Below, in pieces: positions 1 to 9,626 of a DNA stretch of 54,934 nt. Each line of letters begins with the position of its first letter. Within the stretch, counting starts at the first letter, position 1. Under the pieces are notes generated by a model. That model searched no databases. It was not told the origin of the DNA and saw nothing but the letters and a program-made list of their open reading frames with translations. The DNA comes from Enhygromyxa salina. GTDB taxonomy: Bacteria > Myxococcota_A > Polyangia > Nannocystales > Nannocystaceae. Position numbers and translations under genes: made by a program. The DNA is taken from positions 1-54,934 of the forward strand of contig NZ_PVNK01000214.1 in the NCBI RefSeq assembly GCF_002994615.1, read 5' to 3'.

Positions 1-2652
1 GACGGGGGGTGGGGGTGGAGGTGGGTCGCCGTCGCCCGGCGACAGGAGGAAGGGATAGGTGACGACCACGTTGCCGGCGTCTGGCGGCTTGGGGAATTTC
101 CAGCGCTTGACCGCCTTGGCGACGCACTTGGACACGGTCGCGCTCTCGATCGTGCTCTCTTGTACGATCGAGCTCGCGACCTCGCCCCTCGAGGTGACCA
201 CGAACTTGATCGCAAGCATGCCGCCGAGGCTGGGGTCCTTGCTCAGCCCGGCGTTGTAGCAGCTGCGGACCTCGTTGATGTGGGCCCGGACGATCCGGCG
301 GACGATGTCCTTGTCGAGCGAGCCCCGGATCGTGGGCCTGGCCTGCCGGACCGTCGGGACCCCCGTGCCCCGACCGCCGAAGCCGGCACCCGAGCCGCGG
401 CCGTAGCCCGTGCCCGTGCCCGTGCCCGTGCCCGTGCCGCCCCCGCCGCCCGTGCCGATCAGCCTGGTGTCGCCGAGCTCGCTCGTGTCCTCGCTGGTCC
501 CGCCGCCGCCGCGCCCGGTCCCGATCAGGCCCAGACCTCCGGTACCGTAGGCCTCGCCGATCTCGCTGCCGGTCAGGCCGCCCCACACCTCTTCGCTGTC
601 CTTCGCCCCGTCGAACTCCCGCGCCATCTGGGGGACCACGCTCCGGGGGCCCTGCATGGCGTGGAGGCCGGACCTTGACCTGGACGTGGGCTTGCCCATT
701 TGGCCCTCCTCGCCCTCGTGCCGTTGCCCCTGGCCGCCTGCTTGTTCGTCTGCCTTGGGCCTCGCTTCGGGCTGCTCGAGCACCGGGCCGCGGCCAAACC
801 ACAAGCTGGTCCGCGCGGTCGCGACCACGCCCTGCTCGCCGACGGTGAGGATGTCGGCCAGCGCCTTGCGATCGATGTTGAAGCGCGCGTAGTCGGCCTC
901 GGTCTCGAGCACGAGCAGCGCCGTGAAGTCGCTGAGCACCCGGTGGGTCGTGGACAGCCGCACGATCTCCGCGCGGAGCTCGTCGCGCAGCGCCCGCTCA
1001 CCCGGCTCGGTGCCCAGCTCGGAGCGCTGCAAGGTCTTGGCGTCGATCCGCGCGCCGACCCACGCGCGCTCGAGCAGCGCCTCGCTCACCTCCGTCAGCT
1101 CCACGGGGGCCTCGGTCGTCTGCTCGCCGCCGAGCAGCACCCGCATCGGCATGTCCTCGGGCAGCTTGGCGTAGACCAGGACCTCGTCGCCGGGCTGAAC
1201 ACCGTCGAGCTTGACCGGCCAGCTCCACTCGGCGCCCGGGACCGAGACCTCGATGTCCGACAGCGTGGCCAGCTTCAGGCGCGTCGCTAGGGTGTCCGCG
1301 GACGCGCGAGCGTCGAGCACGACGCCGTCGCGGGCGAGGCCGGCCGAGGTCATCGCCACCAGGGTGTCGCGGTCTTGGAGTCCACCATCGATGATCGCGT
1401 CGAGTCGCTCGACCCCGGCCTCGCCCAGCCCGGTCACCGCCGCCTCCAGCGCAAAGAGCTCGGTCTCGCCCGCGGTCGCGATGCCATCGCTGACCAGGAC
1501 CACGCGCCGACTCCCGCCGACCTCGGCCAGCCGCGTCAGCGCGTGGGTCAGGTCCGAGGCGCCCATCGCCCGGCCGCTGTAGATCTTCTGGAGCTGCGCG
1601 GGGCCGAACCCGGTCGCGGAGCCCTCGTAGATCAGCGCGAGCTCCTGATCGAAGGTCATCACCCGCAAGCGGAAGTCCGCGCCCGCGCGCAGCTCGGCGA
1701 CCAGGGCCTCGAGCCGGCGGAGCTGACCGTCGAAGCCCAGGGCCCGCGACGCGCTGGTGTCGAACAAGATCGTCAGCTCGTCGACCGGGTCGGGCGGCAG
1801 CTCCCCGACCGCGGCCACGCGCGCGAGCGCGAGCTCCTGGTGGCGGATCCCGACGGTCTCAGCCGGCCGCGCGGACGCGACCTCGAGGTTCTTGTCGGGC
1901 ACGAAATTGTGCTCGAGCACGACGATCTCTTCGCGCGATGACGAGCTCCCGCCGATCGAGGTCGCGCCCGTCTTCGACCCGGCGCCCGCGGGCCGATCGA
2001 TCACGATCTCGACGTCGAGCGTGTCGAGCTCGGGCAAGCCCTCGAGTATCATCCGGTAGGGCTCGCGCGAGTCCGTGAGCTCCTGCGAGTACGAGATGAT
2101 CAGCTCCTTGCGCGCGTTGGCGGGGATCGGAAACACCCGGGCGGTGAAGCGGTTGCCGGCCTGCTTCTCGAGCAGCGCCGGGTCCTGCTTGCGGTGGAGG
2201 AAGTCCTCGTAGGCTCGGCGCGCGGCCTGGCGCTCGACGACCTCGCCCTCTTGCCAGCGCGCGCCGATCTTCATCGCAAAGCGCGAGATCGCGGCGTCGG
2301 GCGGCAGGTCGATCTGAAAGCGCCCCTCGATCGTGCGGGGCTCGGGGTTGTCGAAGACGAGGTGGAGCTCGGTGAAGGCGAGCGGCTCTTGAACGACCGC
2401 GCGCCCGGTCAGCGAGACCAACCGCAAGCCCGTCCCGTCGCTCGCGGTCAGGCTCAGCGGGGCCTCGGCTGCGCTGTCGTGGTTGGGGTCCGGGAGCGCG
2501 CGGGCCCCCAAGTCGGCGGCGAGGGGCTCGAGCGGCCCCGGAGCGGGCGAGTCCTCGCGTTGGGCGGGCGGCTGGCCCTTGGGTGCACACGCGCTGAGCA
2601 GGCCCCCGAGCATGATGGTCTGGAGACGGGGGACCCACCGATACGAGCGCAT
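1..2652 (-). CDS. VIT and VWA domain lipoprotein with C-terminal AgmX/TonB-like domain (3' end outside window)
   Basis: The frame is open from the ATG at 2652 to the window edge (884 codons), so the C-terminus is missing. The N-terminus has a lipobox (LGGLLSAC), predicting a lipoprotein. Residues about 70-190 look like a VIT domain, including the DPALLE and RVFPIPAN signatures. Residues about 285-450 are a von Willebrand A domain with a MIDAS-type DTSAS motif near residue 294. A Gly-Thr-rich linker follows near 740. The last about 100 residues resemble the AgmX/PglI or TonB C-terminal fold: RSCYNAGL, then a strand-rich stretch ending in KRWKFPKP. VIT-VWA proteins usually act in surface adhesion or assembly; the TonB-like end suggests contact with an envelope complex. 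The specific partner is unknown. Confidence 0.85.
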   Translation of the reverse strand, partial: MRSYRWVPRLQTIMLGGLLSACAPKGQPPAQREDSPAPGPLEPLAADLGARALPDPNHDSAAEAPLSLTASDGTGLRLVSLTGRAVVQEPLAFTELHLVFDNPEPRTIEGRFQIDLPPDAAISRFAMKIGARWQEGEVVERQAARRAYEDFLHRKQDPALLEKQAGNRFTARVFPIPANARKELIISYSQELTDSREPYRMILEGLPELDTLDVEIVIDRPAGAGSKTGATSIGGSSSSREEIVVLEHNFVPDKNLEVASARPAETVGIRHQELALARVAAVGELPPDPVDELTILFDTSASRALGFDGQLRRLEALVAELRAGADFRLRVMTFDQELALIYEGSATGFGPAQLQKIYSGRAMGASDLTHALTRLAEVGGSRRVVLVSDGIATAGETELFALEAAVTGLGEAGVERLDAIIDGGLQDRDTLVAMTSAGLARDGVVLDARASADTLATRLKLATLSDIEVSVPGAEWSWPVKLDGVQPGDEVLVYAKLPEDMPMRVLLGGEQTTEAPVELTEVSEALLERAWVGARIDAKTLQRSELGTEPGERALRDELRAEIVRLSTTHRVLSDFTALLVLETEADYARFNIDRKALADILTVGEQGVVATARTSLWFGRGPVLEQPEARPKADEQAGGQGQRHEGEEGQMGKPTSRSRSGLHAMQGPRSVVPQMAREFDGAKDSEEVWGGLTGSEIGEAYGTGGLGLIGTGRGGGGTSEDTSELGDTRLIGTGGGGGTGTGTGTGTGYGRGSGAGFGGRGTGVPTVRQARPTIRGSLDKDIVRRIVRAHINEVRSCYNAGLSKDPSLGGMLAIKFVVTSRGEVASSIVQESTIESATVSKCVAKAVKRWKFPKPPDAGNVVVTYPFLLSPGDGDPPPPPPPV

Positions 2653-2833
2653 GAAGCCACGATACGATGGGCCCGCGACCGCGGCCACCGAGGACGCGGG
2701 CGGGGCGAGTGCGAGGACTCAACCCGAGCTTCGAACTTGTTGAGCTCGATGACGGAACTTCACCGGGCGCGAGCGGTCGGCGACCGAGATCGAGCTCGAC
2801 AGTTCACGAGCTCGGATCCAGCTGGAGCTCGAG

Positions 2834-3754
2834 CTAGCAGGCCCGGCCGCGCCGCAGCCACAGCCCCAGGCCCGCGATCACGCCGAGCTCGAGCACGACC
2901 AACCACCAGCTCGGCGCGCGCTCGGGCGCGACGGGGACGAGCTCGCAGTCGCAGCCCTCGTCGGGCTGTTCGCCGTTGAGCATGACGCAGTCGCACTGCT
3001 CGCAGCCCGCGGGCAAGAGATCGGTGCCGCTGTCGTCGCGCAGCCAGCACAGCTCCGGCAGCGGCACGCCGTAGATGCCCCCTTCACCGCACGCGCCCCC
3101 GCGCGAGATGACCCCGGCCAGGCGCCACTCGCCCGACCCGAGCTGGACCAGCGCCGGACCGCCGGAGTCGCCGAGGCAGGTGTCCTTGCCCCCGCCGCCC
3201 GCTCGAAACTCGCGGCCCGACTCGTTGAACGAGGTCAGCGAGGCCAGGACCTCGCGCTTGGTCCCGACGACCGCGCTCTCGTCCTCGCCGTAGCCCACGA
3301 ACCACAGCTGCGTGCCCGCTCGCATGACCTCGTCGAACTCGAGCGGATCGGTGATCGGGATGATCGGCTCGATCGCGACGGGCGCGGGCAGCCGGACCCA
3401 CGCGAAGTCGTGGAGGTCTTCGCCGCAGTCGGCGGGCAGGCAAAAGTCGGGGTGGCGGCCCCACTCGCTCGACGACACCTCGTTGCCTGTGGCCAGATCG
3501 TCGCCGAAGTAGATCCGGACGTCGGCGACCGGCTCGGGGTCGAAGCAGTGGGCCGCCGTCAGGATCAGATCTGGCGCGATCAGGGTGCCCGTGCACAGCT
3601 TGCTGGTCCGGACCGCGACCACGGCCGGCCACTCACCCGGGTCGATGTCTTCGCCACCGTAGATCAGCGGGTCGCGCGGCTCGTGATCGATCTCGCCCGG
3701 GACCGTGGGTGGAGCTGCCAACCAGACACCGAACCAGAGCGCGACGAGCGACAT
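2834..3754 (-). CDS. Secreted trypsin-like serine protease with MYXO-CTERM-like tail
   Basis: This 306-residue protein has the S1 protease triad: His69 in LTAAHC, Asp116 in HDFAWV and Ser197 in GDSGGP, with paired cysteines of the chymotrypsin fold. The start chosen gives a hydrophobic signal peptide beginning MSLVALWF. A start 39 bases upstream (3793) is possible but would overlap the divergent rtcR start. The mature part begins near IYGGEDIDPGEWP, which resembles the zymogen activation site. The C-terminus has a Cys cluster (CEQCDC, then CDC), a transmembrane helix and an Arg-rich end (LRRGRAC). That order resembles the MYXO-CTERM sorting signal of myxobacteria. The protein is likely exported and surface-processed; its substrate is unknown. 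Confidence 0.9.
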   Translation of the reverse strand: MSLVALWFGVWLAAPPTVPGEIDHEPRDPLIYGGEDIDPGEWPAVVAVRTSKLCTGTLIAPDLILTAAHCFDPEPVADVRIYFGDDLATGNEVSSSEWGRHPDFCLPADCGEDLHDFAWVRLPAPVAIEPIIPITDPLEFDEVMRAGTQLWFVGYGEDESAVVGTKREVLASLTSFNESGREFRAGGGGKDTCLGDSGGPALVQLGSGEWRLAGVISRGGACGEGGIYGVPLPELCWLRDDSGTDLLPAGCEQCDCVMLNGEQPDEGCDCELVPVAPERAPSWWLVVLELGVIAGLGLWLRRGRAC

Positions 3755-3791
3755 CGAGGCCCCAGCATACCAGCACTGGCCGGCGGCGCTC

Positions 3792-5441
<1,650 letters not shown>

Positions 5442-5500
5442 GCGGCGCTCGACTCTTCCGCGCGAGGCTCTGCCAGCCCTGCCACCGAAGGAGGGGGCGC

Positions 5501-5612
5501 CGCAAAACTCCTGCCTGCCGCGACCTTCGCCTTGGTCGAGCGCCGCAAGACTCCTGCCTGCCGCGACCTTCGCCTTGGTCGAGCACCGCAAAACTCCTGC
5601 CTGCCGCGACTT
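5501..5612. repeat. 43-bp tandem direct repeat, about 2.6 copies
   Basis: Two full units begin at 5501 and 5544, and a partial third begins at 5587. They differ at only a few bases and share the core ACTCCTGCCTGCCGCGAC. The repeats lie between the converging ends of rtcR and the M14-like peptidase. I see no convincing gene in 5442-5671. Confidence 0.9.
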
Positions 5613-5671
5613 CGAGCTCACAGACAAAGCGCGCGGACCTGCGGTCGCGGTGTGCTCCCAGCTGAGCTTGG

Positions 5672-6598
5672 TCACGACTGAGCGTGGGCCAGCGCGTGGT
5701 CCAGCCCGGCCTGGACGGCTGCGACCTGGGCGGCGTTGCAGATCTCCGGCGTGGCCTTGGGGCTGTCCGGATAGACCTCCGTGGTCGTGGTGAAGCGCGC
5801 ACGCGTGAGGCCAGCGCACAGCCCCAGCGCCACGAGTGGATAGTTGATGACGCCGCGCTGGGTGACCTTTGATCCGATGATCTCACCGCGCTCGTCGGCC
5901 GGGGCGATGTGAGTGACCTGCTCGACGCCCGCGATGATCGCCGCCTGGAAGGCCTCTTGGGGGTTCTCGGTGTCGCCGACCGTGTAGAAGCCGTCGGGGA
6001 TCAGGCCAGGCTCGAAGGCCTTGCCGTCGCGAGCTGCGAGCGCGGGTCGAAACTCGTCCTCGTCGCTGTCGGTGGTCTCGTGCAGATCGATGTGAACGAG
6101 GAAGCTGACGCCGAGCTGCGCGACGTGGCGCATCAGCGCCGCCGACTCCTCCGCCGGGCTGTTGGGCACGAAGGAGCGGTTGGGATCGATCGCCTGCGGG
6201 TTCCAGCGGTTGATCACCTCGTAGCCCCAGGGGCTGACGCAGGGCGCGACGACCAGGTTGAGGCGCTCGGCGTAGGCTGCGGCCGAGCTCGCGAGGAAGG
6301 CCAGCGCGCCCTGAACACCGCTGGTCTCGTAGCCATGGACACCGCCCGTGATCAGGACCCAAGGTGCGTCCGGCTCAACGCGGGCGCTGTGAACCGCAAA
6401 CAGCGGGTAGCGATCGGCGTTGATGCTCAGGGCGCCGTACTGGCGGAGGTCGAACACCGAATCGAGGCGCTCGAGCTTGTCGAGCACCTCGTCTCGGTAG
6501 CTTCGCTCGATCTTTTGGCGGGCGTACCAGGTGGCCTTGTCAGCGTCGGTCCAAGGCTGGCCCGGCGTACCGATCGGATAAAAACGTTCAACGGTCAT
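5672..6598 (-). CDS. M14-like zinc carboxypeptidase / succinylglutamate desuccinylase-type hydrolase
   Basis: The 308-residue protein has zinc-ligand motifs of the M14 carboxypeptidase/AspA superfamily: His88 and Glu91 in GGVHGYETSG, and a third His in VHIDLHETTD (residues 167-178). A candidate catalytic Glu lies in TTTTEVYPDSP. There is no signal peptide from the ATG at 6598, so it is probably cytoplasmic. An upstream in-frame start at 6631 would add 11 residues with no obvious benefit. The family removes acyl or amino-acid groups from amide bonds. Specific substrates cannot be read from the sequence, and neighbouring genes give no pathway clue. Confidence 0.82.
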   Translation of the reverse strand: MTVERFYPIGTPGQPWTDADKATWYARQKIERSYRDEVLDKLERLDSVFDLRQYGALSINADRYPLFAVHSARVEPDAPWVLITGGVHGYETSGVQGALAFLASSAAAYAERLNLVVAPCVSPWGYEVINRWNPQAIDPNRSFVPNSPAEESAALMRHVAQLGVSFLVHIDLHETTDSDEDEFRPALAARDGKAFEPGLIPDGFYTVGDTENPQEAFQAAIIAGVEQVTHIAPADERGEIIGSKVTQRGVINYPLVALGLCAGLTRARFTTTTEVYPDSPKATPEICNAAQVAAVQAGLDHALAHAQS

Positions 6599-6774
6599 GG
6601 GTACCCTCGTCGAGGCCACTTTTTGCCACACGGGCCCCGCCCTGTCGACGATTCCAGCAATTCACGCCCACCCTAACATACGCGAGCGTCCGTTGGACGG
6701 GTGGACCCGCTGCCGTCGGACACACGAGCGGAGCCGTCGCCGCTCGCCAGGCCCCGGCGCTACAATGACGACTC

Positions 6775-9561
6775 ATGCAGCTGGGAGCCTACGAGTTAAT
6801 CCGCAAGATCGGCGCGGGCGGCATGGCCGAGGTCTGGATGGCCCGCCGGGTCGCGGCCGGCGGCGCGAGCAAGAACTTCGCCGTCAAACGCCTCGCCAAG
6901 CACCTGTCCGACAAGCCCGGCTACCGCGAGATGTTCCTGTCCGAGGCCCGGCTGTCGATGCTGCTGAGCCACTCGAACATCGTCCAGGTGTTCGACGCGG
7001 ACGAGGACCAGGGCGAGCTGTTCTTGGCCATGGAGTGGATCGACGGCCTCGACCTCGCCCAGCTCGGCGACCGGCTCCGGGCCACGGGTGAGCGGCTCTC
7101 GCTGATCGCGGCCAGCTACGTGATCGCCGAGGTCCTCACCGCCCTCGCCTACGCCCACGATCTGCGCGACGAAGCCGGGGGCCAGGTCACGGTGGTCCAC
7201 CGCGACATCTCACCGCAAAACGTGATGCTCTCGGTCTCGGGCGAGGTCAAGCTGATGGACTTCGGCATCGCCCGGCTGCAGTCCGAGGAGACCTCGGGCT
7301 CCCACATCAAGGGCAAGGTCCGCTACATGCCGCCCGAGCAGCTGCGCGGGGACACGCGCGCCCCGACGATCGATCTGTTCGCGGTCGGGGCCATGCTCCA
7401 CGAGCTCCTCGACGGCCAGCGCTTTCGCGCTGACGCCAGCGACGAGGCCCGGCTCTACGGCATGGTCCTCGACGGCGAGGTCCCCGAGCTGCTCCACGCC
7501 GACGAGATTCCCCCCGAGCTCGAGGTCCTGCGCCAGCGCCTGCTCGCCGAGGACGTCGAAGATCGGATCCAGAGCGCGCGCGAGGCCCTCGAGTGCCTGT
7601 ATCGCTGGCCCGGCTACCGCAACGCCAAGCTCGAGATCGCCACGCTGCTCAAGCGCCTGCGCGGGGTCGAGGCCCCGACGACGGGCGGGACGGCGGTCAA
7701 GACCGATCCTGGGGCCGGCGGGGCCGGCGAGGCCAAGACGGAGCTCGTCGCCCCGAACTTCGACCACGCCGAACCCGAGACCTCGCGGACCAAGCTGCTG
7801 GCCAGCTCCGACGAGGGGCCCGAGCTGTCGAGCACCCGGATGCTCCCGGGTCACGGCAAGCCGACCCTCGAGCAGGTCGACAACCCGGCGACCGAGCGTC
7901 GGGTCAAGGGCGCGGCCGCCGAGCGCGAGGACACCGAGCTCGGCGAGCGCGAGGGCACGACCCGGACCCGGCGCGAGCCCGCCCCGCGTCGAGGTCTCGG
8001 CCGCGTCGGCGCGAGCATCCTCGGCGTCCTCGCGCTCGCGGGCGTGGGCGCGGGTGTCGGCGCCGCGCTCGGGTGGTTCGAGCCCCCCGCGCCACCGCCC
8101 GGCGAGGACCCGAGCGAGCAGCCCGCGCCCGCGCCGGTCGTCGACGAGACCCGCCGCGCGCGGGTCCTCGGCGACGCGCTATCCGGCTACGCGGGCTTTC
8201 GCCACAAGGACATGGCGGCCCTCGCCCAGCTCGGGATCGAGTACGCCTACAGCGACGAGCCCGACAGCCACGCCCGCCTGAGCGCGCTCGGCCAAGGCGA
8301 CGCGGAGTTTGCCCTCGCGAGCCTCGACCGTGTCCTGCTCGAGCGCCCGGCCGGAAAGATCGTCGCGCTCGTCAGTCTCTCGGTCGGCGCCGACGCGCTG
8401 ATCCTCGACACCGTGCACCACCCCGAGCTCCAGACCCTGGCCGATCTGCCCAAGATGCTCGCCCACGGCGACGCCCGACCCGTGATGGCCTACGCCGGCG
8501 GGACCTCGAGCGAGTACTTGTCGCTCCACCTCGACCGGACCCTCGCGGCCCTCGACCGCAGCAGCCTGGTGATCTCGGACGACTTCGCTGACGTCGCCGC
8601 GGTCTGGAAGGCGCTCGAAGATCCCGCCACCCCCGTGGCTCTCGGTGTCTTGTGGGAGCCGTGGGTCAGCGAGGCGCGCCACGCCGGGATGACCGTCGCC
8701 GTCTCGACCCGCGACTTCCCCCACACGCTCATCGACGTGCTCGTCGCCAGCGATCGCGTGCTCGAGCAGGACCCCGAGCTCGTCGACGCGCTGGTGCTCG
8801 CCTACTACCGCCAGGCGATCGCCCTGCACCGCGAACCTCGACGCCTGCGCGAGCAGCTCGGCAAGGAGACCGGCCTCGACGCCGAGGACATCTCGCAGGT
8901 GATCGCCAGCCTCTGCATCCTGACGCCGCTCGGCGCCGAGCCCTGGCTCGTCGCCCCGCCTCCGAGCGCCGAGGGCGAGGCCCAGCGCGCGCTGATCGAC
9001 AACGCGATCCACCACGTCTGGGCGACGCTGTCGCTCAGCGGCCGCGCCCAGGGCAAGCTCGGCGCGCCCGGGGACTACTACGACGATCGGGCGGTCCGAG
9101 CCGCGGCGGCCGACACCCGCGAGCTCCTGGCCGAGTCGGGGATCAGCGCGCTCGGGATCGAGAGCACCTGCCTCGAGGCTGACGCCACGCCGGGCTCGGC
9201 CGCCGAGGCCGCCACCCTCGAGCTCGGTCCCCTCGAGCTGCCGCCCTCGACGCTCGTCGCCCAGCCATGGTTCGTCGCGAACACCCCCGAGCTCGCCCTC
9301 GCCCTCGACGAGCTCCTCGAGGACGTCGAGTTCTCCCTCGCCGAGCTCAACGCCCAGACCATCGCCGTCCGGGTCGTCGGCTACGGCGACGGGCCCGGCT
9401 ACAAGGGCCGCAAGCTCGGCGAGAAGCGGGCCAAGCGAGTCGCCGAGCTGCTCGAGGCGCGCGGGCTCGAGGTCCAGGTTACAGTCGAAGGCCGCGCGCT
9501 CGGCGAGACCGCGCCGACCTCCCGCGTCGAGTTCGAGCTGCTGCGCCGGGCTCGCGGCTGA
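6775..9561 (+). CDS. Transmembrane Ser/Thr kinase fused to a periplasmic-binding-like region and an OmpA-like domain
   Basis: This 928-residue protein begins with a complete Hanks-type kinase: glycine loop GAGGMAEVW, FAVKRL lysine, HRDISPQN near residue 141 and DFG near 162, so it looks active. An acidic, Thr-rich juxtamembrane region leads to one membrane helix near 410-430 (ILGVLALAGVGAGVGAAL). The outside part (about 455-760) resembles NMT1/SsuA-type solute-binding proteins, for example GDAEFALASLDRV and VMAYAGGTSSEY. The last about 100 residues resemble an OmpA/MotB peptidoglycan-binding domain (VVGYGDGPGYKGRKLGEKR). The architecture suggests a receptor kinase that senses a small ligand while anchored to the cell wall. 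The kinase is certain; the two outer domains are remote-similarity calls. Confidence 0.92.
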   Translation: MQLGAYELIRKIGAGGMAEVWMARRVAAGGASKNFAVKRLAKHLSDKPGYREMFLSEARLSMLLSHSNIVQVFDADEDQGELFLAMEWIDGLDLAQLGDRLRATGERLSLIAASYVIAEVLTALAYAHDLRDEAGGQVTVVHRDISPQNVMLSVSGEVKLMDFGIARLQSEETSGSHIKGKVRYMPPEQLRGDTRAPTIDLFAVGAMLHELLDGQRFRADASDEARLYGMVLDGEVPELLHADEIPPELEVLRQRLLAEDVEDRIQSAREALECLYRWPGYRNAKLEIATLLKRLRGVEAPTTGGTAVKTDPGAGGAGEAKTELVAPNFDHAEPETSRTKLLASSDEGPELSSTRMLPGHGKPTLEQVDNPATERRVKGAAAEREDTELGEREGTTRTRREPAPRRGLGRVGASILGVLALAGVGAGVGAALGWFEPPAPPPGEDPSEQPAPAPVVDETRRARVLGDALSGYAGFRHKDMAALAQLGIEYAYSDEPDSHARLSALGQGDAEFALASLDRVLLERPAGKIVALVSLSVGADALILDTVHHPELQTLADLPKMLAHGDARPVMAYAGGTSSEYLSLHLDRTLAALDRSSLVISDDFADVAAVWKALEDPATPVALGVLWEPWVSEARHAGMTVAVSTRDFPHTLIDVLVASDRVLEQDPELVDALVLAYYRQAIALHREPRRLREQLGKETGLDAEDISQVIASLCILTPLGAEPWLVAPPPSAEGEAQRALIDNAIHHVWATLSLSGRAQGKLGAPGDYYDDRAVRAAAADTRELLAESGISALGIESTCLEADATPGSAAEAATLELGPLELPPSTLVAQPWFVANTPELALALDELLEDVEFSLAELNAQTIAVRVVGYGDGPGYKGRKLGEKRAKRVAELLEARGLEVQVTVEGRALGETAPTSRVEFELLRRARG

Positions 9562-9620
9562 GCGAGGAGCGAGGGCGAGGAGCGAGGGCGAGGAGCGAGG
9601 GCGAGGAGCGAGGGCGAGGG
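9562..9620. repeat. 13-bp tandem repeat, about 4.5 copies
   Basis: Units of GCGAGGAGCGAGG begin at 9562, 9575, 9588 and 9601, followed by a partial unit. They fill the short gap between the converging kinase and amidohydrolase genes. Confidence 0.9.
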
Positions 9621-9626
9621 CCGGCG

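Noticed and set aside
5501..5612. Possible CRISPR array
   Set aside because: The units are directly contiguous, with no unique spacers and too few copies. The same holds for 9562, 37286, 40513 and 41719.
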